DNA of 62,476 nt from Cyanophora paradoxa (taxonomy: Eukaryota > Glaucocystophyceae > Cyanophorales > Cyanophoraceae). The stretch lies in contig QPMI01000696.1 in NCBI GenBank assembly GCA_004431415.1, forward strand, positions 1 to 62,476. Direction: 5' to 3'. A model generated the notes under the pieces. That model was given only the letters and a program-made list of their open reading frames with translations, had not been told where the DNA came from and ran no database searches. Below are positions 32,084-42,811 of the stretch, piece by piece. The position numbers were made by a program, and so were the translations under genes. Positions within the stretch are counted from its first letter, which is position 1; each line of letters begins with the position of its first letter.

Positions 32084-33313
32084 CTGTCTCTATCACACCT
32101 CCGGAGGGGCGTTTTGATGAGGAGGAAAGAGTGAGGTAGGAGCGAGGGGAGAGCGGGAGGACCCGGGAGAGACCGCTGAGGTGGGGCGGAGGAAAGAGTG
32201 AGGTGGGAGCGAGGGGAGAGCGGGAGGACCCGGGAGAGACCGCTGAGGTGGGGCGGAGAGAGACATGGGAGATGGGAGGAGGGAGGGAGACGTCTGTGGG
32301 GGAGAAAAGAATTCAAATTAAAGGGAGGTCTAGAATTCGAAGGGAAGAGAAGTGGAGCCTCGATCGCGAGCTCGGAGCTCGAGGGGAGGGGAGGGGAGGC
32401 GAAGGTCCGACGGTCGCCGCCGGGCTGCATGCGCAGCTGCAGCTGCAGCGCTAGCTGGCCCCGCGGTCGACGTCTCCAGCGCGCCGGCGCCGCAGGCCCG
32501 GGCCGGCCGCGGGCCCCGCCGGGCCGGCGCCGGCGCGGGGCCCCGCCGGGCCGCACATATGCATGTACATGTACACATATGCATACGTATACGCACTGCG
32601 CCGGCCCCGCAGCGCGTATACGTATGCGCGCGCGCGCAGTGCACGCGCGCGCAATTGCAATTGCGAACTGCAGCTAGCGCTAGCGCTAGCGCTGCATGCA
32701 GCTGCGCATGCGCCGACGACTTCGCCGAAGAAGAACGGCTGCGCCGAAAACCGGCAAAAAAACATAAAGCACAAAATGACCAGCTTCGCCGTCAGCTGCA
32801 TCGTGGCGAGCCGGCCGCAGCAGTCGCTGGCCTCGACGTCCGCCCGCAGCCAGGCGCCACGCGCCAGCGAGCTGGCCTCGGTTCGGCGCGCACGGCACGT
32901 CGGCTTCGAAGCGGCTCGGCCAGCTGTGCAGTTCAGCTGCGAAGCGAATGCGCAGCCTGAAAAGCCGAAGAAGATTCCGCGCCGGCAGTGCGCTCCACGA
33001 CGCCGCCTGCAATCAGCCCTCGCTGATTCTTCTGCGTGATTTCAGGCAGCAGCGCGAGCGCGACCGCGCGATGAAAGAGGTGCGAACTATTGCGAGCAAA
33101 GAGCACGGCGCGCTTAGCTTTGCGGCGCGGCCTCGTGCGCGGCCGCGGCTCGAAGTTCGACTGCCCTTGCGCAGGTCTCCGTGACCAAGCCGGCGAAGGG
33201 AGCGAAGAGTGCGCCGCCGCTCCCTTTTCCCGTCGGCTCCGAGCGACGGCGGTCCAGCCTGCGGGGGCGGGGCGGCGCTGACGGGGCGGGGCGGGGCAGG
33301 GGCGGAGGTGCCC
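32084..33313. other. Spacer with tandem duplication and palindromic words
   Basis: Holds the 67-bp duplication at 32121-32254, a purine-rich block (32100-32400) and alternating GCGCGC/TACGTATA/GCTAGCGC palindromes (32555-32700). Frames on the plus strand in 32.7-33.2 kb are Arg/Ala-rich and not convincing. Confidence 0.5.
32121..32254 (+). repeat. 67-bp tandem duplication
   Basis: Units 32121-32187 and 32188-32254 are identical except for one base (GAGGTAGG vs GAGGTGGG). Non-coding, 40 bp past the acyltransferase stop. Confidence 0.95.
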
Positions 33314-33629
33314 ATGGACCCGGAGGAGGCGGCGTTCAAGCGGCAGTTCGAGAAGGACATGTGGGACAACGAGAGCCTCAACTGGCTCGCCGAGGTCGTT
33401 CGCCTCTGGCCCAGTGCGCCCCGCGCCCGCCCCGGGGCCCCGCCCCGCCCCTGCCCGCGTGCGCCTGACCGCGCGCGCTCCCGCCCCCTTCCGCCGCAGT
33501 TGTCATCGTCGCCATGGTGGTCGTGTGCGCCCCCGGCCCGCTTCTACCCGTCCTTTTCCGGCCTCACGTACCCCACCGCGCAGCGCCGGCATCGTCGCCG
33601 GCCGCTCGGGCTACCAACCCCTGCAATGA
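33314..33629 (+). CDS. Small single-pass membrane microprotein (about 57 aa, three exons)
   Basis: ATG 33314 opens MDPEEAAFKRQFEKDMWDNE, an acidic soluble head, then SLNWLAEVVRLWP. A canonical intron (donor GTGCGCCCCG near 33415, CTGAC, acceptor CCGCAG) joins to IVIVAMVVV. A second intron with the same donor motif joins to AGIVAGRSGYQPLQ and TGA 33627. The frame closes perfectly only with these two splices, which is good support. The hydrophobic stretch IVIVAMVVVAGIVAG near the C-terminus makes it a tail-anchored-like protein. No family recognised. Confidence 0.65.
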
Positions 33630-33706
33630 TGTGCCCCCCCCGGCGCCGCGCCCCGTGCACGTGTACCCTTCGGGCGCCGCGTTCAAATGCGAGTCGGCGC
33701 CGCTCC

Positions 33707-34860
33707 TCATTCGGATTCGGCGGGGGCGAGGGCGGGGAGCTCGCGCTCGAGGGTGACCTGAAGCTTGGCGGCGACGGCGGCGAGCCAGGCGCGGTCCTGG
33801 GGCGTGTACACGCGCGCCGTGTCCGTCCCCGCCACGAGGCACGCCTGCGCGCCCATCGGCTCCACCACCACCCCCTGCGTCCCCCGGGGCAGGAAGCTCT
33901 CGAACTCCGTCCGCGCTGCCGGCGCGCAAGGCTCGGCGGGGCGGGGGCCGGGGGCGCGGCGGGGCGGGGTGGGGCCGCGGGCGGACCGGGGTACGGGCGG
34001 AGGTCGGGGAGGGCGAGCTCCTTCTGCATCTTGAAGGCGAGGCCGAGGAGGGAGCCGACGGCGACGTCCCCCGAGGGCCCCAGCACGCCGGCCCGCAGCA
34101 CGCAGCGGCCCCGCACGCCCTCCCCCTCGCCCCCCTCCGGGTCGCACCAGACCACCACCGACCTGCCCCGCCCGCCGCCCCTCAGCCGAGCGCGCTCGCG
34201 GGCCGCGCGGGCGGGGGCCGGGGCGGACCGGGCGGGGGTGTTGGCGAGGACGGCCTGGGCGGCCCAGCGGAGCTCGCGCTGCGCCTCTTCGGAGAGCGAG
34301 GCGTCCACCAGCGTCCCCTCCTCGCCCTCCAGCGCCACAGGCGCCTGCCCGCCCGCCCGCTGCCCGCTCGGAGGCGCGCGGCGGGCGGCGGGGGGCAGCG
34401 GGGCGGCGGCGGGGCTGACGGGGGCTTGGGCGATGACGTTGATGCGGAGGACGCCGCTGAAGACGAGGAGGAGACTCGAGAGGAGGGCCGCCTCGTCCGA
34501 GCGCGACTGGCTCGTCACGAGCGTCGTCCAGTCCGTGAAGAGCACGCGGTTCGCCGCCAGCATACCCAGGCACGCGACCCCCGCCGCCAGCGGGAAGCGC
34601 CCGTTCCGCGAGCCCTCCCGCACGAACTCCACCACGCGCCCCGCCAGTCCGCCCTCGCCCGCGCCGTCGCCGGCCGCGAGGGCGACCCACGGCGCCGCGC
34701 TGCCGCGGCCGCTCTCGGGCCAGACCGTGCGGCGTGCGGCGGGGGCGAGCTGGAAGGACCGCCAGGCGCGGAGCTGGGAATGCCTGTCGTCCGCTCTCGC
34801 CCTCCTAGCGCACGGGCACACGTGCTGCGCGCGTGTCAGGCACGCGCGAGGCGACAGCAC
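33707..34860 (-). CDS. CCB2/CCB4-family cytochrome b6f cofactor assembly protein
   Basis: Plastid membrane protein needed to attach the covalent c_i (c') haem to cytochrome b6. The C-terminal part carries the family pattern: ESFLPRGTQGVVVEPMGAQ, ACLVAGTDTARVYTPQDRAW, LAAVAAKLQVTLE, stop at 33707. One intron (near 33924-33990) links it to RPYP after GSLLGLAFKMQKELALPDL. Upstream are two hydrophobic helices, FPLAAGVACLGMLAANRVLF and EAALLSSLLLVFSGVLRINV, as expected for two-helix CCB2/4 proteins, then LRWAAQAVLANTPARS and SVVVWCDPEGG. I cannot tell CCB2 from CCB4. The start at 34860 is uncertain; the first about 60 residues (Arg/Ala-rich) could be plastid-targeting. It lies head-to-head with the PAM68-like gene, 160 bp apart. 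Confidence 0.8.
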
Positions 34861-35020
34861 GGCGCGCTCGCACCGAGAGGCCAGGACCCGCGTGCGGGCT
34901 TGCTGGGGCTTCTAATGCTAGCCGGCGCCTAACCGGGGCGCCGGTGGGCACGGTGGGGGCGGAAAACGCGAGGTCGGGCATCGTCGAGAAGTCGCTCGTA
35001 CCCCAAATTGATCTCTTGGA

Positions 35021-35950
35021 ATGAGCGCTTTCGCCGTAGCGCCCGTCGGCCTCCCTAGCCGGAACGGTGGCTTCGTGCAGAGGTCTTCGGCCGTGTCGCT
35101 GAAGCCCCGGCCGGCCCTGCAGCAGTTGCGGAAGACGTTCGAGCACGCGTCGCCGTCGAGCAGCCGGCCGCAGTTCGAGTACGCGCGCGCGGAGAAGAAG
35201 GGATTCGGACGTGCGTCGGACCCTCGAGCGCTGCGCCGCTGACCCGTGCTGGACCTCCCGGCTAACTCGTGCCGCAGCCAAGAAGAAGAAGATCGAGGAT
35301 AAGGCACGCCGGGCTTGCACGAGCGAGACGCACGCCGCTCACGCCGGCGCGCAGGCCGCGGAGGCGCCGGAGGAGTATGGCGCGGCCGCCTCGCCGGAGC
35401 CCGTGCAGGCGGCGAGGGAGCGCGCCCCGTACCAGGGCCTCCCGCCCGTCGTCGCCGACCGCATGCTGAAGCGCATGCTCTCCTTCGCCGGTGCCCGCGC
35501 CGCCGCGCCCGCCCCGCCCCGCCCCGCCCCGCCCGTCGCCCCGCTTCCCCCGCGCGCGGCGCTCACGCGGCGGGGCGCGCAGCGCCGCCGCTCGTGTTGG
35601 GCCTCTCCTCGTTCCCCATGTACTACCTGCTCATCAAGAAGTTCAACATCGAGTTCGAGCCGGTGCTCCCCTTCGCCACCTCCTCCTTCTGCTTCGGCTT
35701 CGCCATGGTCGGCATCTCCTACGGCCTCCTCTCCGCCTCCTGGGAGCCCAAGATCCTCGGCTCCTGGCACGGGTGCGCCCGCGCGCGCCCCCCGGCCCTC
35801 CCCGGCCTCCTCGGCGCCGCCGCCCGGCCCCCTGACGCCCCCCGGTTCGGGTGCAGATTCGAGCAGTTCCAGAAGAACTCGTCGATGCTGCCGCAGATGG
35901 TCAAGGAGTTCTTCGCGCAGCAGCCCCTGCGCGACCAGGACCTCGACTAG
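35021..35950 (+). CDS. PAM68: PAM68-like photosystem II assembly protein
   Basis: Thylakoid protein assisting early photosystem II assembly. Four exons: a leader MSAFAVAPVGLPSRNGGF (plastid-targeting style; an upstream signal-peptide exon may be missing), then a Lys/Ala-rich exon from 35278 ending PYQGLPPVVADRMLKRMLSF. The membrane exon follows with PPLVLGLSSFPMYYLLIKKF, NIEFEPVLPFATSSFCFGFA and MVGISYGLLSASWEP, then FEQFQKNSSMLPQMVKEFFA and stop TAG 35948. The order VV..RM..R, two helices, G(V/I)SYG(I/L)(V/L)S(A/S)SW(D/E)P is the PAM68 pattern. Introns have GTGC...CGCGCAG borders and agree in phase. Function rests on family knowledge. Confidence 0.88.
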
Positions 35951-36329
35951 GCGCCCCGCCCTGTGCCCCGCCCGTCTCCAGCGAGCGCAAGCCGGCCGCC
36001 AGTTCCAATGCAGCCGCGCGCGGGGGGGGTGGGGGGTCGCCGGCGCCGACGTGCAGCCGAGGCGGCAGCGGCCGCTAGGGCAGGCCGCGCCGAAGAACAT
36101 GGCCATGGGACGGGCCCGGGCCCGGGCGGCCCGGCAGCTCGCACCTCCCGGCCTTCGCATCTAGCCCCGGGCGCGTTTCGGGCGCGCGAACGCTGCGACT
36201 CTACATACCATTCGCGGTTGCACGCAGCCGGGCTGGCTGCTCGAGAGACATCCGCAGGGAGGGGCGGAGGCGGCAGGGCGGCGCGGCGGGGTGGGCGGGG
36301 CGGGCGGGGCGGCGCGGGCGGCGCGGGGC

Positions 36330-37391
36330 TCAGGAGCCGGAGGCGGGGGCGGCGAGGGCGCGGACGCGGTGCTCGAGGGCGAAGACGTGCTCGTCCTGCG
36401 CGCCGAGTGAGGGGCGGGGGGGCGGGGGTCGTGGGGCGGGGCGGGGCGGGCGCGCGTGGGCGGCGATGGAGCGGAGGAAGGCGGCCAGGCGCAGCAGGTA
36501 CTCCGCGTTCGGACCCGACGGGCCTGCCAGGCTCAGGGGCGGAGCGGGGAGGCGGGGCGGGCGGCGGGGGGGCGGGGCGGGGGCGGGCGCACCGGCGGCG
36601 GAGTGGATGGTGCGGGCGATGGCGTCGAGGTCCGCCTCGCAGTCCCCGCAGCGCGCGCACGCCGGGCCCGCGTAGTTCGCGTTCTCCGCCGTCCCCAGGT
36701 ACACCAGCGCCTGCCCCGCCCCGCCCGATCGGCCGCCCTCCGGCAGGCCTCGGGCGCGGACGGAGGGGTACGGCGCACGCCGCGGACGAGGGGGTGCTCC
36801 GAGTGCTCGTGGAAGACGTCGGCCGTCGCGCGCACGTACCCCCCCTGCGCACGGGGTTCGCGATCGCGGGGTCGATGGGGTAAGGTCTGGACGGGGACCT
36901 TCTCGCGGTAGTCGAGGGCGGAGAGCACGCGCTCGGCGTCCGCGGCGTCCACCTCGAAGGCCACACCCCACACCTGCGCCCCGGGGCCCCCGCCCGTGAG
37001 CCCTGCCCTGGCTCCGTCGGGAGCTGGGCGCTGCCGCGGGCGATGCGCACGCGGGAGGCGGGGCTTGAGTCGGGGATAAGAGTCACGACGCGGCCCTGCA
37101 CTTCCGGTCGGCGAGTATCGATGTGAGCGGCGGCGCCTAGGCCTCCGAGCTCGAGGGCGCTGCGCTGGGGGCCCGGCGCACGGGGGCGCCTGGCACGCCA
37201 CGGTGGTCTGTGCTATGCTGCCAGAACCGTCTCCTCCACCCCTGCGCCACGCCGCGCGGTCAGCGGAGCGCCGCCGCCCGTCTGGCCCGCACGCAAGCAG
37301 CCCGCACCCGAACGAAGCCATGCACGGACGAGCGGAAGGGAAAATCCGGCCTCCAGCACAGGCTCCCATAGCCGAAGATCCAGACGCTCAT
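36330..37391 (-). CDS. ChaC-type glutathione-specific gamma-glutamylcyclotransferase
   Basis: Cytosolic enzyme cleaving glutathione to 5-oxoproline and Cys-Gly. ATG 37391 gives MSVWIFGYGSLCWRPDFPF (glycine loop GYGSL), spliced to GWRRRFWQHSTDHRGVPGAP and GRVVTLIPDSSPAS, then VWGVAFEVDAADAERVLSAL DYREK. Next come GGYVRATADVFHEHSEHPL, ALVYLGTAENANYAGPA, LDAIARTIHSAAGPSGPNAE YLLRLAAFL, and EHVFALEHRVRALA with stop at 36330. Every landmark of human CHAC2 (YGSLIW, RRFWQGSTDHRGVPGKPGR, FREKGGY, GPSGRNTEYL) has a counterpart, including the glutamate in REK that belongs to the active-site region. Seven short exons; the two longest introns are GC-rich. Tail-to-tail with the PAM68-like gene. Confidence 0.93.
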
Positions 37392-37751
37392 TTCGAATTC
37401 CTTCAAGTTTCAGCGCTCTGCGCTCAGCTGCTGCAGCTATTCGACGGCGCAATGTCGCGCGCAGGGCTCGCCGAAGCCAGGGTGGCGCCGCAAACGCGCG
37501 GAAACCAGTCAAGAGATGCCTGGCCTCCGCTTCGTGCCGCTGGCTTGCGCCGCCGGGCGGCCGCGCACGACACTCACTGAGGGGCGCGGCCGTTCGTCCC
37601 GGCGACGGCTCTTTTCAACCCCGCCGGTTCGCCTGCGCCGCAGGAAGCCGCTCTCCGAAGCCTGCGCTGACCAGGGGCGGGATGCACTCTTTGAACGCGT
37701 ACCCGGCGAGCGACTTGCTGCTAGCGGCAGCGCTCGAGGGGCTCAGCACCG

Positions 37752-40700
37752 ATGGGCCCGAACAAGGGAGGAGGAGCCAAAGCGCGTGCTCTTAAGAAGG
37801 CAACGCGCGATGCGAAGAAGGGCGGCGGGCCCGCGCGCGAGCCGGATGCAGGTGAGCCTGTACGAAGCGCGTGGAGCGCTGCGAGGCATGCGCCCGTTCC
37901 GCTCGTCAGATCTGACCGCTCGGGCCCGCTCACCAGGTGGCGGCCGTGGAGGGCGCGGGGGGCGAGGGCGCGGGCGCGGCAGCGGTCGAGGGCGCGGCGG
38001 CGGCGGGCGCGGCGGCGGCTCGAGAGGGGCCGCGGAGGTGGCCGCGGCGCGGGAGGCGATCGGGGCGGCTTCGGCGGAGGCCGCGGTGCCGGCGCGGATC
38101 CATTCGCGGGCGGGAGCTCGCGGCTTCGCGGAACGGACTTCCTTCCATCTGCAGCAGTCATTGCGAAGCCGGGGAAGGACAGCAAGCTGCACAGGGTGCG
38201 CCGGGCGCCTCCCATTCCGCTCGCGTCGCCGGCGCCGCTGACCGCGCCGCGGGGCGCCAGGTTACGATGTCGGATTCGAACCAGCGGATGATCGAGGAGC
38301 TGCTGCTGAAGCTGAACGGCGGCACGGTGCCGCCGGCGGTGGCGGAGGCGCAGGCGGCGCGGCCGCGCGCCGCCGGGCGCGGGGCCTTCATCGCGCAGCG
38401 GGCCGCCCCGGGGCCGCCAGCGGCGCCCGTGGCGCCGCACTACGCCACCCCGCCCTCCGGAGACGTGGAGGAGGACGATTTCTGGGGCGAGGAGGATGGG
38501 GAGGGAGAGGGGGAGGAGGGGGAAGAGGAGTGGGACGAGGAGGGCGAGGGCGAGGAGGGCGAGGAGGGCGAGGAGGAGGATGAGGAAGATGACGAGGAGT
38601 ACGACGAGGAAGAGGACGAGGAGGACGAGGACGGCGAGGAGGGGTACGAAGAAGGGGAGGGGGAGGGGGAGGAGGGGTACGTGGACGGGGTGGCGGGGCC
38701 GGTGGAGGAGGAGCGGGCGGAGGAGATGCCGGCGGACGCCCTCTACGACCTCCTCTCCGGAATGGTGCCGTACCCCCCTTCCATCCCACCTTCCTCTCCT
38801 CCCAGCGAGCGGACGGTTACCCCCCTCGGCAGGGCTTCCCGGCGGAGCTGGTGGCGGAGGCGCTGGAGGAGGCGGGGCGGCGGGCCGGCGGCCGCGCCCT
38901 CCTCGAGACGGCCCTCGACTACCTGTGCGCACCCGCCCCGCCCCGGCCGGGCCCTGCCGTGCGGGCGGGGCCCGATGCATGCGGGGCGGCAGGGAGCGCC
39001 GCGTGAAGGAGCTCGAGGCGGCCCGCCCCGCCCAGCCCGCCCCCGCCTCCTCCTCGTCCTCGTCCGCCCACGCCGCCCACGCCGCCCACGCCGCCCCGGC
39101 CCCCGGCGTCGACGACAAGGCGGTGCGCCCTCTGCTTCGTCCCCGATCGGACCGGCGCCCCGCCCGCGCGCTGCCGGCCGGTGTCGAGGCGGGCGGGCGG
39201 GCGGGGCGGGCAGGTGGAGAGGATGGGCCGGTTCGGGTTCAGGCGGGCGGAGTGCGCGGCGGCGCTCGCGGCCTGCGGCGGCGACGACGACGCCGCCCTC
39301 GAGGGCCTCGCCCGCAGGTGCCCCGCTGGCGGCCCTCGCCCGCCCGCTCGCTCGCGGCCCGCGGGGCCGCCGCTCAAGCGGGGCCGCCGCGCAGCCTGGC
39401 GGCGGCGTCGCTGGCGGGGCCGTGGGCCCTCCCGCCGGGCCTCGCGGAGGCAGAGGCGGCCGCCGAGCGCGCCGACGAGTGCACCGCCCTCGAGGTCAGT
39501 TTCCCGCCGCCCCCCGCCGCCCCGCCCGCCCCCGCCTTCTCCGCTCAGCCGACCCGGCCGCGCCCCGCAGTCGATGTTCGGCCCCGACTTCTCCTCCAAC
39601 GCCGACGGCACCCGCCTCTGCATCAAATTCGGTGCGCCGCCCCGCCCGCCCCCCGCCCCCGCCCCGCCCTTTGTGACGGGACGGACGGGCGCGGCAGATC
39701 ACGACGCTGTACGAGGCGCTGCAGGCGAACCGGCGGCTCCCGGCCGACCGCTTCCTCATCCTGCCCCTCCACTCCACATTCTCCTCCGCCGAGCAGCAGA
39801 AGATCTTCGACCGCCCGCCCCCAGGTCCGCCCCTGTTCCGGGCCCCCGCTCGCATACGTAGCGGGGAGATCCAGAGCGTTTGATGGGCGCGCGAGCTTAG
39901 ACCTACCGCGTCTCTTCCCCCCCGCGTCTCGCGTTCCCGCCTCCCCCGCTCTGCGCGGCGCGGCTGGCGGGCGACGGGGGCGGCAGGGGTACGCAAGATC
40001 GTGATCGCGACGAACATCGCGGAGACGTCGATCACGATCGACGACGTCGTCTTCGTCATCGACAGCGGGCGCATGAAGGAGAACCAGTACGACCCCGCCA
40101 ACAACATGTCCGCCCTCGTCGAGGCGCGCGTACTCGCCCCCCGCCGCCCCCGCACGCCCCCCGCCCGGCCCGAGCCGGTTCTTCAGACGTGGATCCCGCG
40201 GGCCTCGGCGCGGCAGCGGCGGGGGCGGGCGGGGCGCGTGCAGGCCGGCCACTGGTGCGGCCCGCTGGGCCCGGCCCCGCCGCCCCGCTCCGCATCGAGG
40301 CCGCGCGCTCACCTCTCCACCTCAGCTTCTACCTCTTCACGCGGCACCGGCACGCCCAGATGGCGGACTACCAGGTGCCCGCCGCCCGCCCCGCTACAGC
40401 TACAGCTGCCACCCGAAGCAGCGCCGCCCGCCCCCGCCCACCCGCGCCCGGCGGCAGCTGCCGGAGATGGCGCGGGTGCCGCTAGAGGAGCTCTGCCTCC
40501 AGATCCGCCTCCTCGACCTCGGCTCCGTCCAGGCCCGCCCCGCCCGCCCCGCCCCGCCCCCGCCCCGCCCCGCCGGGCGCGAGGCGGGGCCGGGACGCAG
40601 GAGTTCCTGGCGAAGGCGGTGGAGCCGCCCCCGCCGGCCGCCGTCCAGCGCGCCCTCCGCACCCTCATCGAGGCCCGCACCGCCCGCCCGCCGCCGGTCG

Positions 40701-41925
40701 GTCGCGCCTGAGGCGGGGCGGGGCCGGCGCGGGCAGGTGGACGCGCTGCGGGACGAGGGGGCGCAGGAGCTGACGCCGCTGGGCGTGCACCTCGCGGCGC
40801 TCCCCGTCGACGTCCGCATCGGCAAGATGCTCATCTACGGCGCCGTGCCCCGCCCCGCCCCACCCGCCCCGGCCCCGCCCGCCCGAGGCGCCGGGGATCG
40901 AGTCCGCCCCGGGCGGCAGGTGTTCGACTGCCTGGACCCCGTGCTGACGATCGCGGCGGGGATGGCCTTCCGCTCGCCCTTCGTCTCGCCCATCGAGGCC
41001 CGCGAGGAGGCCGACCGCGCCCGCCGCGCCCTCGCCACCGGCTGCTCCGACCACCTCACCCTCGTCCGCGCCTACGACGGCTGGATCACCGCCCGCCGCG
41101 AGGCGCGCCCACCCCTCCCCGCGCCCCGCGCCCCTCGGCAAAGGGGCCCCCCCGCCCCGCCCCCCCGCCCCCCCTCCTCGCTCTGAGCCGGGGCGCGGGG
41201 GCCTCGGCAGGGGGGGCGGGACCGGGAGCGCCAGTACGTGCGCGACAACTTCCTCTCGCCCAACACCCTCCGCATGATCTCCGACATGCGGTGCCCGCCC
41301 CCGGCCCCGCGAGCGTCTCCAGGCGCTGACCGCCGCCGCCGGCGGGGCGCCTCAGGCGGCAGTTCCGCGAGCTGCTGGCCGAGATCGGCTTCCTCCGCCG
41401 CGGCGGCCGCGGTCGCCGGTGCGCCCCGCCGCCCCGCCCCGCCCCGTCGGTTCCTTCGCTGACGCCGGCCAAGGGCCCCGCGGCGGCCTCGGGGGACGGC
41501 GAGGCGGGGGACGGTCTGCTGGGCGCCGAGGACGGTCCGCGCCCCCCGCCCCGCCCCGCCCCGCGCCCCTCCGCCCTCCAACGCGGCGGGGCGGGGCGGG
41601 GCGGGCGGCAGGCGGCGTGGACGACGTGCTGGGCGATGAGGAGGCCCCCGAGGCCGACGCCGCCTCCTCCGCCGCCTCCGCCGCCGCCGCCTCCAACGCC
41701 AACGCCGCCAATGCGCGCCCGCCCGCCCGCCCGCTCCCCTGCCCGCCCGGCGGCCTCTGAGGCGGGCCGGGGCGGGGCCGGGCGGCGGCGCGCAGGAGCG
41801 GATGATCAAGGCGGTGCTGGTGGCGGGCCTCTTCCCCAACGTCCTCCGCGTCGAGCCTCAGACCGGCCTCCAGGCCCGGCCCCCGCCCCCGGGCTCCAAC
41901 CAGCGCTGGCAAGGGCGCGCCCCCG

Positions 41926-41959
<34 letters not shown>

Positions 41960-42811
41960 CCCCGCAGCTCGAGCCGGGCGCAGGCCGTTCGTGCTCAAGG
42001 ACCGGGAGGGGAACGTCGCCCTGCACCCCTCCAGCGTCAACTACGGCGTCGAGAAGGCGCGCGCGGCTCGGCCCCGGCAGCCGTGCCCCTCCGGGCCTCT
42101 GACGGGGGCGGGGCGGGGCGGGGCAGGGCGTGGACGGCAAGTGGGCCGTATTCCAGCAGAAGGTCAAGACCTCCCAGGTGCGCCCCGGCCACTGAGAGAG
42201 AGTGCCCCGCAGTCGGTCCTAGATCTTTGTTGCGAATCCCAGCCGAGAAGCCCCGGGAAGCGAGCCCATCATCTATCTCTCTAGTATCCAGCCATGCACC
42301 TTAGCAGACGCTCGAGCCTCTAGTAAAGCTGAGGCAAAGACGCGGGGGCCGGGGCCGACGCCGACGGGGCGGGGCGGGGCGGGTCTGGGGCAGGTCTTCG
42401 TGCGGGACCTGACGGCGGTGAGCCCGTACGCGCTGCTCCTCTTCGGTGGCAAAGTCGCCGTCCGCGGCGGCTCCGGCGCCGCCGTCCCCGTCGAGATCGA
42501 CGGCTGGATCCGGTCCGCCCGCCCCCGCCCGCCCCCCCGCCGGCTGGAGGGTCGCGCCCGAGGCGAGCGGGGCGGGGCGGCAGGTTCGAGATGGAGCGGG
42601 GGGTGGCGGTGCTGGTCCGCGAGCTGCGCGCCCGCCTCGACGCCCTCCTCGCCGACAAGGCCCGCCCCTCCGCCCCGCGCCCCGCTCGCGCCGCGCCGAC
42701 GGGCGGGGCGGGGCGTGGGGGCAGATCGCGCGGCCGGGGATGGACGTGGCCGCGACGCCGGCGGCCCGCGAGGTCGCCCGCGCCATCGTCCGCCTCCTCT
42801 CCACCGAGTGA
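37752..42811 (+). CDS. UBA-RWD DEAH-box RNA helicase (DHX57-like) lacking the first RecA domain
   Basis: ATG 37752 ([20 protein letters not shown]), then an RGG-rich exon, an acidic Glu/Asp stretch (38460-38740), two UBA-like segments ([14 protein letters not shown]...; [17 protein letters not shown]) and an RWD start ([22 protein letters not shown]). Next comes the second RecA domain: [20 protein letters not shown], motif [14 protein letters not shown] near 40008-40040, motif [10 protein letters not shown] near 40210. Then winged-helix/ratchet ([50 protein letters not shown]) and OB fold ([19 protein letters not shown]), stop TGA 42809. Walker A, DEAH and SAT motifs are absent: only about 70 bp lie between the RWD exon and the RecA2 exon, and their phases disagree. 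Either deletion or assembly collapse. Several introns start with GC. Confidence 0.88.
41926..41958. repeat. Poly-C run (33 nt) in a helicase intron
   Basis: Longest homopolymer in the window; inside an intron of the helicase gene. Confidence 0.9.

Noticed and set aside
34426-34932. 168-aa plus-strand frame and the 568-aa frame from 33209
   Set aside because: They lie antisense to the CCB2/4 coding region, whose motifs are clear on the minus strand.
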